DNA of 64,000 nt. Origin: Rhodospirillales bacterium 24-66-33 (GTDB taxonomy: Bacteria > Pseudomonadota > Alphaproteobacteria > Reyranellales > Reyranellaceae). Positions within the stretch are counted from its first letter, which is position 1, and each line of letters opens with the position of its first letter. Below the pieces are notes generated by a model. The model searched no databases and was not told the origin of the DNA. It was given only the letters and a program-made list of their open reading frames with translations. The stretch spans positions 97,409 to 161,408 of the forward strand of contig NCHQ01000014.1 of the NCBI GenBank assembly GCA_002281855.1, in the 5' to 3' direction. This document shows, in pieces, positions 45,137 through 53,875 of this stretch. The position numbers and the translations under genes are program-made.

Positions 45137-45674
45137 AACGCGACACCCGCAGGCAGCGCAGAAGCTCCTCGCCATAAGGCACCACACCCATCGCCCCGAC
45201 CGCGAGCAGGAGCACCGTCAGATAACCGACCGACAGGGGCTGTTCCTTGGGCGCGAGGGCCAGAGACAGGCGACCGTTCAGGAGATCGAGCACAGCCTGC
45301 CAGGCGAGGATGGCGAAGCCCGCGAACACCATGACCGGCGCCATTTCCAGGACACTGTGGATATGCTGTTCCACAGGTCCGACCGTGCGCGTGGAATTGG
45401 CCCAGCGGACGTCCCAGATCGCCGTGGCCTGATGAAGCACCAATCCGACGATCATGGTGGCGACGACCAATGCGTTGATCTCGAAAAAGAGGACGGCCAG
45501 CAGCGGTATCCCCACTTCAGTCTGTTGGGCGATGTGAAGCAGCGATTCCTTCGTCCCGCTGGTGGACTCGATGGCGGATGCGCGATGACACGCCCAGTCT
45601 GCCAGGCCAGCGCATAACCAAGCCGGGATGACGGCATACAGAAGGAAGTTCTGAAGAAGGAACCCAACGTCCAT
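45123..45674 (-). CDS. Hypothetical membrane protein under an EcfG-type promoter
   Basis: 183 residues with about five membrane segments. His residues in LCAGLADWACHRASA, LHIAQQ and VEQHIHSVLEM are striking and could bind a metal or heme. No known domain recognised. A perfect GGAAC-N16-CGTT promoter reads toward it 62 bases upstream, which suggests membership in the general stress regulon. Confidence 0.7.
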   Translation of the reverse strand: MDVGFLLQNFLLYAVIPAWLCAGLADWACHRASAIESTSGTKESLLHIAQQTEVGIPLLAVLFFEINALVVATMIVGLVLHQATAIWDVRWANSTRTVGPVEQHIHSVLEMAPVMVFAGFAILAWQAVLDLLNGRLSLALAPKEQPLSVGYLTVLLLAVGAMGVVPYGEELLRCLRVSRSRSM

Positions 45675-45735
45675 CGGCGGAATCCGGCAGAGTTAAGTGA
45701 GCGTGGATATCCGAAGCTCTCGTCGTCAGCCGCGC

Positions 45736-45760
45736 AACGATCCTCGATCACGTCCGTTCC
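45736..45760 (-). promoter_or_regulatory. EcfG-type promoter
   Basis: Minus strand GGAAC (45760-45756), 16 bases, CGTT (45739-45736), 62 bases upstream of the ATG at 45674. Exact match to the alphaproteobacterial general-stress sigma consensus. Confidence 0.65.
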
Positions 45761-45787
45761 CGCGGAATTCGAGAAGGGAGCCATACA

Positions 45788-47352
45788 ATGCCCGTCAGCC
45801 AGAATGCAGCCGCCGAGCGCACCGAGTCACTGTGGCTCAAGGATGCCAGGGAGGCGCGCCGCTGGCCGATCTCCGCACCGCCGCTCGAAGACGACCAGCG
45901 GTGCGATGTGGTGGTGATCGGCGGCGGCATTGCCGGCCTGTCCATAGCCTTCGAACTGGCGGAGGCCGGCCGGTCGATCGTCCTGGTCGATCGGGGGCCT
46001 CTGGGCGGCGGCATGACCGGACGGACGACGGCTCATCTCGCGCCGCCCTGCGACGACCTTCTGTCGGAACTCATCGACCTGCGGGGCGAGGAGCTGGCGC
46101 GTCTGCATCATCGCAGCCACGCCGCGGCGGTCGATCGCATCGAGGAAATCGTGAGCCGGCATGACGTGGACTGTGACTTTCGACGGGTCGCCGGCAATCT
46201 CTTCCCCGCCCTCGGGACGCCCGAAAAGGAAGCGAAGGAGCAGATCGAAAAGGAATTCGAGGCCGCGTCCAAGCTCGGCGTGGAGGTCGAACGGGCGCGA
46301 GGCGTACCTCTCGACGGGCACGCAGACGTGCCGATCCTGCGCTATCCGCGCCAGGCGACCTTCCATCCGTTGCGTTATCTGGAGGCCTTGGCGAAGCTCG
46401 CCAGCGAACGCGGGGCAAGGCTGCATGCCCATTCCCCGGTCCTCTGCCTCGAGGAGAAGGACGACGAGGTCACCGTAACCCTGGAGAACGGCAAGCGCAT
46501 CGTGGCGAAGGACGCCGTCGTCGCGACCAACTCGCCGATCAACGATCTTGTGGCGATCCACAGCAAGACCGCCCCGTACCGAACCTACGCCATGGCCTTC
46601 GAACTGCCGGGCGGGGCCCTGCCCGATGCCCTCTACTGGGACATGGAAGATCCCTACGGCTCCAGCGGGCCTCCGACGGCGACGGCTGGTGGTTGATCGC
46701 TGGCGGCGAGGATCACAAGTCGGGTGAGGTCGACGATGGCGAGGAGCGTTTCGCGAAGATCGAAGCCTGGCTGCGGCCCCTCGTTCCCGCTCTCGGCGCC
46801 GAGGTCGCGCGGTGGTCGGGACAGGTTCTCGAGACGATCGACCGTTGCGGCTTCATCGGCCTGAACCCCGGCGACAAGCATATCTGGATCACCACGGGCG
46901 ATTCGGGTCAGGGCATGACGCAGGGCGCACTCGCCGGCATCCTGTTGCGCAAGCTGCTCCTCGGCGAGGAGACGCCCTGGGCCGAGGTCTACGAGCCGGC
47001 CCGCACGCCGGTCGCCGGCGCGGCCAACTACCTCAAGGAGAACATGACGGCCGTGAAGAGCTTCACGGAGTATCTCACCGGCGGCGAGCTCGACTCGGCA
47101 GAGGCGCTGAAACCCGGGGAAGGGGGCATCCTGCGCTCAGGCCTGAAGAAGATCGCCGTGGCGCGCGACCGGGAGGGAACGCTGCACCGTGTTTCGGCGA
47201 GCTGCACGCATCTGGGATGTATCGTGCACTGGAACGGAACGGAGCAATGCTGGGATTGCCCCTGCCACGGCTCGCAGTTCGCGCCGGACGGATCGGTGCT
47301 GAACGGGCCGGCGATCAAGCCTCTGACGACCGTCACCGACGACGGTCGATGA
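45788..47352 (+). pseudogene. Frameshifted FAD-dependent oxidoreductase with Rieske domain
   Basis: Frame A runs 45788-46696: FAD-binding VVVIGGGIAGLSIAFELAEAG and a DAO-type body to YWDMEDPYGS, then shifts and stops. Frame B continues 46693-47352 from GWWLIAGGEDHKSG to a Rieske [2Fe-2S] domain (CTHLGC and CPCHGS). The whole matches one family of about 510-520 residues. At the junction frame B reads R-L-Q-R-A-S-D-G-D-G right after frame A's DPY; the family has DPYHYVRLQ, so about 10 bases are missing near 46660. The gene is thus probably broken, unless the assembly is wrong or two proteins are made. Confidence 0.82.
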
Positions 47353-47382
47353 CGGGAGCGGCCCGCTGGACGCGCTCTTCCG

Positions 47383-47949
47383 CTAGATCCGCGTCGACAG
47401 CCAGATCGCGAGGCGGGAGCCGGTCTTGATCACCGCCGACAGCGCCTCGTAGGCGGGCGCCTGTTCGGCGCCGGCGGCCAGCGCCGTGTCGCGATGCTCG
47501 ATCTCCTCGGCGCGGAACTTCTCGACCGTCGTGCGCAGATCCGCCTCGTCGTCGCCGAGCCTGGCGGCCTGGTGGGCGTAGTGCTCCTCGATCGTCTCCT
47601 CGACGGCGACGGTGCAGGCCATCGCCGCCTTGTCGCCCATCAGGGCGGTGGCGGCGCCCAGGGCGAAGCCTGCGACGTTCCACAGAGGCGACAGCACGGT
47701 CGGCCGCACGCGGCGCTGGACCAGCAGCCGATCGAACACCTTGTTGTGTTCGCGTTCCTGGGCCGCCATGTGCTGGATGCGGCGGCCGGTCTCGCTGTTG
47801 GAGCGGCCGGTCCAGCGCAGCGCCGCCAGTTGGCCTTCATAGATGCGCACGGCGCCGAACTCGCCGGCCTGATCGACGCGGATCGTGCGTTCCACCACCT
47901 CGCGGGGCTCAGGATCGCCGGGGTTGCGGTTGTCGCCGGTCTTCATCAT
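47383..47949 (-). CDS. coq7: 2-nonaprenyl-3-methyl-6-methoxy-1,4-benzoquinol hydroxylase (Coq7)
   Basis: 188 residues (ATG 47949, GAGG upstream; 47946 is also possible). Diiron carboxylate ligands are visible as two E-x2-H style repeats: AGEFGAVRIYEGQ, AAQEREHNKVFD, VEETIEEHYAHQ and EEIEHRDTAL. Coq7 hydroxylates demethoxyubiquinone in ubiquinone synthesis, an O2-dependent step. Confidence 0.93.
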   Translation of the reverse strand: MMKTGDNRNPGDPEPREVVERTIRVDQAGEFGAVRIYEGQLAALRWTGRSNSETGRRIQHMAAQEREHNKVFDRLLVQRRVRPTVLSPLWNVAGFALGAATALMGDKAAMACTVAVEETIEEHYAHQAARLGDDEADLRTTVEKFRAEEIEHRDTALAAGAEQAPAYEALSAVIKTGSRLAIWLSTRI

Positions 47950-47956
47950 GGGAACC

Positions 47957-48463
47957 TCAGCGTGTCCTGGCCGTGCGCGACAGGCCGGAGGCCAGGCCGA
48001 CGGCCAGGATGGCGGACAGAATGGCATTCCAGCCAGCCATCGAGATACCGAACAGCGACCACACGATCGCATCGCAGCGAACCATCTTGGCACCGAACAG
48101 GTGCTTCTTCAGCTCTTCCGGCGAAAGGCCGGTCGGTATCGTGCCGGTGCAGGATTGCGGGCCCGCCCACCAGCGGTATTCGACGCCGGCGTGGAAGATC
48201 CCGATCGCCGACGTCACCGCGATGGCGGCAATGGCGAGCACCATGAACCAGGTGGCGAGGCGTGGCTGGCCCGACGAGGCGAAGGCCGCGAGGCCGGCCA
48301 CCATCGCGACGATATGCGGCCAGCGCTGCCAATGGCACATCTCGCACGGCGGGAAGCCCATCACGTACTGGAAGAAGAGGGCGGCACCCAGCATCAGGCC
48401 GCTGCCGAGGAGGGCGACGAGGCCGAGTTGGCTGGGGAGGGGGAGGCGCTGCGTGGCAGCCAT
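47957..48463 (-). CDS. dsbB: Disulfide bond formation protein B
   Basis: 168 residues, four membrane spans. First periplasmic Cys pair in CEMCHWQRW; second pair as QSC and VRC (about 25 residues apart) in the second periplasmic loop. Reoxidises DsbA with quinone, consistent with its place next to coq7 (7 bases apart, probably one operon). Confidence 0.92.
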   Translation of the reverse strand: MAATQRLPLPSQLGLVALLGSGLMLGAALFFQYVMGFPPCEMCHWQRWPHIVAMVAGLAAFASSGQPRLATWFMVLAIAAIAVTSAIGIFHAGVEYRWWAGPQSCTGTIPTGLSPEELKKHLFGAKMVRCDAIVWSLFGISMAGWNAILSAILAVGLASGLSRTARTR

Positions 48464-48472
48464 GGAGCAGTC

Positions 48473-49054
48473 CTAGAAGAGAAAACGAATGACGACGAAG
48501 CCGCCGATCAGGGCGAGCAGGAAAATCCAGGTGAGCAACGTCAGGCGCTTCTCGATGAAGGCCCGGATCGGCTCTCCGAACTTCCAGAGCAAGGCTGCCA
48601 CGAGGAAGAACCGCAGGCCACGCGTCACGATGGACGCCCACACGAACGTGAACAGGTCGAAATGCGCCGCGCCGGAGGCGATGGTCACCAGCTTGTAGGG
48701 GATCGGCGTCAGGCCCTTGATGAGGATGATCCAGGTCCCGTATTGCTCGAACCCTGCACGAAAGGTCGCGAGGCCCGCCTGCAGCCCGTATGTCTTCACC
48801 ACCCAGGCGCCCAGCGTTTCGAAGAAGTAATAGCCGATCGCATAGCCGAACAGCCCGCCCAGCACAGAGCAGACCGTGCAGACTAAGGCGATCCGGAACG
48901 CCTTTTCCCGGTTGGCCAGGATCATCGGTACCAGCATGACGTCCGGCGGGATGGGAAAGAACGAACTCTCCATGAAGGAGACCACTCCCATCGCCGGGAT
49001 GGCGTTCTTGTGCTGGGCGAGGCGGATCACCCAATCGTACAGGCGGCGGATCAT
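48473..49054 (-). CDS. DedA/YqaA-type membrane protein
   Basis: 193 residues. The signature FMESSFFPIPPDVMLVPMIL and the GYAIGYYFFETLG region place it in the YqaA/DedA (SNARE-associated) superfamily; related proteins flip phospholipids. About five membrane segments. Nine bases upstream of dsbB on the same strand, so possible operon YqaA-dsbB-coq7. Confidence 0.87.
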   Translation of the reverse strand: MIRRLYDWVIRLAQHKNAIPAMGVVSFMESSFFPIPPDVMLVPMILANREKAFRIALVCTVCSVLGGLFGYAIGYYFFETLGAWVVKTYGLQAGLATFRAGFEQYGTWIILIKGLTPIPYKLVTIASGAAHFDLFTFVWASIVTRGLRFFLVAALLWKFGEPIRAFIEKRLTLLTWIFLLALIGGFVVIRFLF

Positions 49055-49075
49055 GCGACCGCTCTTAGCGTGTCG

Positions 49076-50212
49076 CTACGGGCGAAGCGAGGGACCTTTC
49101 CGATGGCTGTCGGCAGCCAGGGCCGGCGTCCCTTCCGCCGCCTCGAGCTGATCGAAGGCCAGCAGCAGGTTGCCCACCCGATTGGCCGATGACAGGCATT
49201 CGGCGAGACGCGGGAAGTTGTCGATCAGCCAGTTGAAGGCCCCCTGGACGGCGACGAAGGCCGCGGCCGCCTGAGTCACGTCTCCCAGCAGCATCGTGCC
49301 CTGCACATAGTGCGGGACGCACAGAATCAGGCCGACCAGCGGCGCCAGCAAGGTGTTGCCATGGGAGATGTAGGTAGTGCGCATATACTGCCAGGCTAGG
49401 TGATGCCATTCGCTCAGGACGTCGCTCAAGGCCGAACCGACTTCCGATGCCGCTTCCTGGACATCGCCCGGCGACATACGCCGGGTCGCACGTTCGCGCA
49501 GGTGGGCCACGGCATACTTCAGTTCCGCCTCGGCCTGGTTCTTGGACTCGATGACTCCGATCATGTGCCGGCCCACGATCATCAGTGTACCCGTGGTCAG
49601 GACGGCGTACGCCACGGCGGCCACGACAAGATATCCCGGGATGGTGAAGCTCACTCCGAAAACCGTGGCATCCAACGCACCGCCGACATGCCACAGCACG
49701 ACCACGAACGTCCCGGCCGTCAGCACTGCCGCGAGCAGCCCGACCACGAGGTCGATCGGCGCGTCGGTCGCGAGCCGCGCATCCTCGGTGATCCGGTATT
49801 CCGCATTCTGGTGCTCGCCGTTTCCCATTTCGATGTGAAGGTAGCGGCCGCCGCCCAGCCACGCGTCGATGAGGTGCCGGCTGACCCATGCGCGCCAGGA
49901 GCGTTGAAAGGTCATGCGGCCCCAGACGGCGGTCACGGCGAGGCCGATGCTGAGCGCGGCGAACAGTGCGAGAAGATGGGTCTGGTGCCAGAGTTCTGCA
50001 GCGTCGCGGAATTCGAGCGCATTGAAGAAGTCGCGATTCCAGACGTTGAGACGGTACTGGACGAGCAGCTGCAGTACCGTGATCACGACCAGCGTGGCGA
50101 TCAGGCCCCAGGCGAGACGGGCCGTCGGACCCTGCCAGAAGTCTTGCGCGCTCCGCCAGAAGCGGCGGAGCGGGTGACGGGACCCGAGGTCCAACAGGCT
50201 GGCATCAATCAC
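49076..50212 (-). CDS. ABC transporter membrane domain (YddA/ABC_membrane_2-like), ATPase absent
   Basis: 378 residues from GTG 50212, which overlaps the Crp-family stop by 8 bases; the longer frame to 50311 would run through that gene. Six membrane segments; the loop with NAEYRITEDARLATDAPIDLVVGL resembles the YddA-type half-transporters. Those carry a C-terminal ATPase, missing here, and none is nearby. It may work with a separate ATPase or like SbmA/BacA, which use proton force. Confidence 0.75.
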   Translation of the reverse strand: MIDASLLDLGSRHPLRRFWRSAQDFWQGPTARLAWGLIATLVVITVLQLLVQYRLNVWNRDFFNALEFRDAAELWHQTHLLALFAALSIGLAVTAVWGRMTFQRSWRAWVSRHLIDAWLGGGRYLHIEMGNGEHQNAEYRITEDARLATDAPIDLVVGLLAAVLTAGTFVVVLWHVGGALDATVFGVSFTIPGYLVVAAVAYAVLTTGTLMIVGRHMIGVIESKNQAEAELKYAVAHLRERATRRMSPGDVQEAASEVGSALSDVLSEWHHLAWQYMRTTYISHGNTLLAPLVGLILCVPHYVQGTMLLGDVTQAAAAFVAVQGAFNWLIDNFPRLAECLSSANRVGNLLLAFDQLEAAEGTPALAADSHRKGPSLRP

Positions 50213-50981
50213 GGACGATGCGACGCTGGCGAGGCTTGACCTCGCGCGCCTGAGCCGGCTGAGCGGGGGGATCGCCAAGCAGGCGATCGAACTCGCGCTT
50301 CGAGACGCCATAGCATTCGCACGATCGCTTGCGCAGGCCGCGCCGGTCGAGAATGTCGACGATGCCGCGGTTATAGCGGATCAGCTTGTCCTGCTTCAGC
50401 TTTCCCGCCGCTGCCGAGACGCCGGTGCGCTGGACGCCCAGCATCATGGCCAGGAATTCCTGGGTCAGCAGGAACCGATCCGTCTTCATGCGGTCGTGCG
50501 TCATCAGCATCCAGCGGCAGCAGCGTTGTTCCAGGGAGTGGAAGTGATTGCAGGCCGCCGACTGTGCGACCTGGTTGAACAGCGCATGGGCGTAGCGCAG
50601 CATTACAATCCGCATCGAGGCGCTGCGCGCCAGTTCGGCGCTGAACAGGGCGGCTCCCATACGGAGGCCCTCGCCCGGGACCTGGACATAGACACTCGTC
50701 GGCGCGCGGTCGTCGCCCAGCAACAGCGGCAAACCGACGATGCCCTCGTTTCCGATCGTGCCGACCTCGGCCGCCGCGCCGTTGGACATGGTGTTGACGA
50801 GCGATCCGACACCGGTTTCGATGAAGTAGACGAAATCGAGCGGCTGGCGCGCGCGGTAGAGCGACTGCCGGTAGGTGAGGGGAATGCGCTCGAGATGTTT
50901 CTCGAGGCGCCTGCGATCCTTTGCCGGCAGCAATGCCAGCAACCTGTTGTCAGCCGTCTTGTTCGACTGGCGCCCTGTCAT
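50205..50981 (-). CDS. Crp/Fnr family transcriptional regulator
   Basis: 258 residues. N-terminal cyclic-nucleotide-like beta-barrel (FIETGVGSLVNTM ... GEGLRMGAALFSAE) and a C-terminal winged HTH (TQEFLAMMLGVQRTGVSAAAGKLKQ). No Cys cluster for Fe-S as in Fnr, so ligand or redox type is open. Translationally overlaps the ABC membrane-domain gene, which it may control. Confidence 0.88.
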   Translation of the reverse strand: MTGRQSNKTADNRLLALLPAKDRRRLEKHLERIPLTYRQSLYRARQPLDFVYFIETGVGSLVNTMSNGAAAEVGTIGNEGIVGLPLLLGDDRAPTSVYVQVPGEGLRMGAALFSAELARSASMRIVMLRYAHALFNQVAQSAACNHFHSLEQRCCRWMLMTHDRMKTDRFLLTQEFLAMMLGVQRTGVSAAAGKLKQDKLIRYNRGIVDILDRRGLRKRSCECYGVSKREFDRLLGDPPAQPAQAREVKPRQRRIVRD

Positions 50982-51252
50982 CTTGTCACCTCTTGATGCT
51001 CCTTCTCATGGACGCGCCTGCTGGGCGGCAGTCCGCGCCAATCGGCGTCCCGCTTCTCGGATACTCGTCGGCTCTTCGCGTGGTCCTGGAACAACGACAT
51101 GCCCGGCACGACACGTGCGCGTCATCGTTCGCTCCGGCGTGTAGCCCTCGATGGTCTTGAGATTTCTGCGGTGAATGAACGATTGCATTGCACCACCCAA
51201 TGGCGCGAAGGCCACGATTCAACTTGCGCTTGCCGACCGGCAATGTCGAGTC

Positions 51253-51299
51253 GTCGCATCCGAGTGCGACTGTAAGAGGGAATGCGTCGCATGTCGCAT
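51253..51299. repeat. GTCGCAT repeat cluster with inverted copy
   Basis: GTCGCA-TCCGAG-TGCGAC at 51253-51270, then tandem GTCGCAT-GTCGCAT at 51286-51299. Four copies or half-copies in 47 bases in a non-coding region suggest a multi-site operator. Confidence 0.45.
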
Positions 51300-51436
51300 T
51301 CGTATGATTGTCTGATACCCGACATTGTGTCTCGACTCCGCGTTGCAATAGGCGCAAGCATGGCGTTGTCCAGGGGCGGGATCCGCTGCCTCGTTGCTGG
51401 ACCGCCGCAATGGCCAATGGCCGAATGCGGCCCTGG

Positions 51437-51450
51437 TTGATCAGGATCGA
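51437..51450. promoter_or_regulatory. Fnr/FixK-like box
   Basis: TTGAT-CAGG-ATCGA: 9 of 10 consensus positions of TTGAT-N4-ATCAA, 74 bases upstream of the kinase ATG. A Crp/Fnr-family gene lies 456 bases away, so local control is possible. Confidence 0.4.
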
Positions 51451-51523
51451 CCCGCACCTTGTGCAGCCTTGCTAAAGTCACGCAGCTTCGGACGTCCGGA
51501 GCACATCGGGGGAGGTCGGCCTC

Positions 51524-52306
51524 ATGGCATTCGAACAATCCCTGCTTTCGAAAGTATTCGCGACCAACATCGGGCTCCGCAGGGAAGCGCCCCGCTCTGC
51601 TGGCAGCTACGAGCGAGAGCTCGACGAACGTCGCGGCACGGAAACCCGCTTGCGCAAGATGCTTGCCAGCGAGGAAGCCTTGCTGCGCCAGAAGGACGAG
51701 CTGATCCACAATAGCGAGGTCTTGAGCATGGAGGCCGATCACCGGCTGCTGAACGGCTTGCAGATGATCGTGAGCCTGCTGTCGCTGCAGAGCCGTTCGG
51801 AGTCCAATGCCGAAGCCGCCGAGCATCTTTCGACCGCCGCCAAGCGCGTCGCAACCCTCGCCCGCGTCCACCGGCGCCTGCATGCGCTCGACGGCCAGGA
51901 GTCCGTGGCGTTCAAGCCGTTCCTTCAGGAACTGTGCGGCGAATACAGGTCGATACTGGCGTCGGATGACCGCCGCGAGCAGACCATCGTCGTCGAGGGC
52001 GCCGATGCGAGCCTGCCGGCCAGGACCGCCGTGCCGCTCAGCCTGATCGTGAACGAACTGATCACAAATGCCGCCAAACATGGCGGGGGCATCATTACCG
52101 TTCGGCTGGAGGAGCCGCCAGAGGGCGGGCTTCTACTGTCGGTTTGCAACCAGGGCCCGCCGCTGCCCGAAGGATTCGATCCGGCGGCATCCAAGGGGCT
52201 CGGCATGAAGATCGTAAAGGCACTGGTCGACCAGATCGGTGGGGAGCTCAGGACGGGCCGCTGCAAGCACTGCGGCGGCCCGGAGTTCTCGGTGGCCTTC
52301 GCCTGA
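51524..52306 (+). CDS. Sensor histidine kinase, HisKA_2/HWE type
   Basis: 260 residues, no membrane segment. H-box in MEADHRLLNGLQMIVSLLSLQSR near residue 70, followed by the HATPase domain with NELITNAAKHGG (N-box) and KGLGMKIVKALVDQIGG (G-box). Preceded by a coiled-coil-like segment RGTETRLRKMLASEEALLRQK. This type often acts in the alphaproteobacterial general stress pathway, feeding PhyR/EcfG. No response regulator is adjacent. Confidence 0.87.
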   Translation: MAFEQSLLSKVFATNIGLRREAPRSAGSYERELDERRGTETRLRKMLASEEALLRQKDELIHNSEVLSMEADHRLLNGLQMIVSLLSLQSRSESNAEAAEHLSTAAKRVATLARVHRRLHALDGQESVAFKPFLQELCGEYRSILASDDRREQTIVVEGADASLPARTAVPLSLIVNELITNAAKHGGGIITVRLEEPPEGGLLLSVCNQGPPLPEGFDPAASKGLGMKIVKALVDQIGGELRTGRCKHCGGPEFSVAFA

Positions 52307-52380
52307 ACATCTTACCAGAGTGGCCCCCGGTCCACTGAAGAGACAGCAGCCTGTCGGTCGGCACCATTCTCCTCATCCTC

Positions 52381-52423
52381 GATCATCGTCATGGTGCTGA
52401 CTGATCATCGTCACGGTGCTCAC
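52381..52423. repeat. Tandem 21-base direct repeat upstream of VIT gene
   Basis: GATCATCGTCATGGTGCTGAC (52381) and GATCATCGTCACGGTGCTCAC (52403), one base apart, two mismatches. Placed 38 bases before the VIT-family ATG. May be a two-site operator or a slippage duplicate. Confidence 0.45.
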
Positions 52424-52461
52424 GTTGACGGGAGGTCTGTGAGCAGTGGACAGTCCGGCGC

Positions 52462-53163
52462 ATGACCAGATTGCGCCTGCACCGGGAGAACCATCTCGTT
52501 CAACGAATCGGCTGGCTGCGCGCCGCCGTGCTGGGTGCCAATGACGGCATCGTCTCCACGGCGAGCCTGATCGTGGGGGTGGCGGCGGCCGCCGCCGCGC
52601 CGGGCGACGTGCTGATCGCGGGCGTGGCGGCTCTGGTCGCCGGCGCCATGTCGATGGCCGCCGGCGAATATGTCTCGGTGAGTTCCCAGGCTGATACCGA
52701 GCACGCCGACCTGGCGCGTGAGGGGGCGGAGCTTGCCGCCAATCCCGGCTCTGAACGCGACGAGCTGACCGACATCTACGTCCGGCGCGGGGTCGAACCC
52801 GCCTTGGCGCGGCAGGTGGCCGAGCAGTTGATGGCCAAAGGCGCCCTGGCCGCCCACGCCCAAGACGAACTCGGGATTTCCGCCGCCACCACGGCCCGCC
52901 CGCTCCAGGCTGCCTTCACCTCGGCCGCGACGTTCTCCGTTGGCGCGGCCATGCCGCTGCTCATGGTCGTGGTGGCGCCCGCGGCGTGGCTGGTGGTCGC
53001 GGTGAGCGCAGCCTCGCTGGTCTTCCTCGCCCTTCTGGGCGCCATCGGCGCGCGCGCGGGCGGCGCCGACGTCTGGCGCGCCACGGTTCGCGTCACCTTC
53101 TGGGGCGCGCTTGCCATGGCGCTGACCGCCGGCATCGGCCGCCTGTTCGGGACGGTCGTCTGA
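52462..53163 (+). CDS. VIT family (CCC1-like) metal transporter
   Basis: 233 residues, about five membrane spans. N-terminal LRAAVLGANDGIVSTASLIVGV and AAGEYVSVSSQADTEHADLAREG are the family signatures; GAAMPLLMVVVAP follows. VIT1/CCC1 proteins move Fe2+ or Mn2+ out of the cytoplasm. A 21-base direct repeat lies just upstream. Confidence 0.92.
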   Translation: MTRLRLHRENHLVQRIGWLRAAVLGANDGIVSTASLIVGVAAAAAAPGDVLIAGVAALVAGAMSMAAGEYVSVSSQADTEHADLAREGAELAANPGSERDELTDIYVRRGVEPALARQVAEQLMAKGALAAHAQDELGISAATTARPLQAAFTSAATFSVGAAMPLLMVVVAPAAWLVVAVSAASLVFLALLGAIGARAGGADVWRATVRVTFWGALAMALTAGIGRLFGTVV

Positions 53164-53167
53164 CCTT

Positions 53168-53875
53168 CTAGGCGGCTGTGGGCGCTGTGCCCGACGCAAC
53201 GATCTGGCCGTCGACCAGTTCGATGGTCCGATCGCAGCCGCGCGCGATCTCCAGGCTGTGGGTGACGATCAGGAAGCTGGTGCCGCTCTTGCGGTTGACC
53301 TCGCGCATCATTTCGAACACGCCCTCGGCCGACTTCGTGTCGAGGTTTCCCGTCGGTTCGTCGGCCAGTACCAGCGCCGGCTTCATCGCCAGCGCCCGCG
53401 CCACGGCAACGCGCTGCTGTTGGCCGCCCGACAGGGCATTGGCGAGATGATGCTGCCACTGTTCCAGCCCGAGCCCGGTGAGCAGCTCGAGCGCCCGCTC
53501 CTTCATGGCGTCGTCGGGAAAGCCGCGTTCGACCAGCATGGGCATCATCACGTTCTCCAGGGCGGTGAAGGCGGTGATCAGGAGATGGTGCTGGAAGACG
53601 AAGCCGATGCTGCGGCCACGCAGCCGGGTGAGCGCCCGGTCGTCGAGCGCGCTGGTATCCTGTCCGTCGACGAACAGCCGGCCCGAGGTCGGCCGGTCGA
53701 GCAGGCCCATGATGTTCAGCAGCGTGCTCTTGCCCGAACCGGAGGGCCCGATGAGGGCCGCGAACTCGCCGCGCCCCAACGCGAGGTCGATGCCATGCAG
53801 GATCTCCGACTCGGTCGGACGGCCGACATTATAGGACTTCCGCACCTGCTCCAGCCGCAGGACGTCGTCAGCCAC
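53168..53875 (-). CDS. ABC transporter ATP-binding protein, MacB/LolD type
   Basis: 235 residues, GTG start overlapping the permease stop by 8 bases. Walker [21 protein letters not shown], signature [16 protein letters not shown], Walker [14 protein letters not shown]-loop VTHS. Energises the FtsX-type permease encoded upstream. Confidence 0.93.
   Translation of the reverse strand: MADDVLRLEQVRKSYNVGRPTESEILHGIDLALGRGEFAALIGPSGSGKSTLLNIMGLLDRPTSGRLFVDGQDTSALDDRALTRLRGRSIGFVFQHHLLITAFTALENVMMPMLVERGFPDDAMKERALELLTGLGLEQWQHHLANALSGGQQQRVAVARALAMKPALVLADEPTGNLDTKSAEGVFEMMREVNRKSGTSFLIVTHSLEIARGCDRTIELVDGQIVASGTAPTAA

Larger units (their letters stand above)
50982..51523. other. 542-base gap without a convincing gene
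   Basis: No ORF with family signal on either strand. It holds three GTCGCAT copies (51253, 51286, 51293), one of them forming GTCGCA-N6-TGCGAC, and an Fnr/FixK-like TTGAT-N4-ATCGA at 51437-51450, so it looks regulatory for the genes at both ends. Confidence 0.6.
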
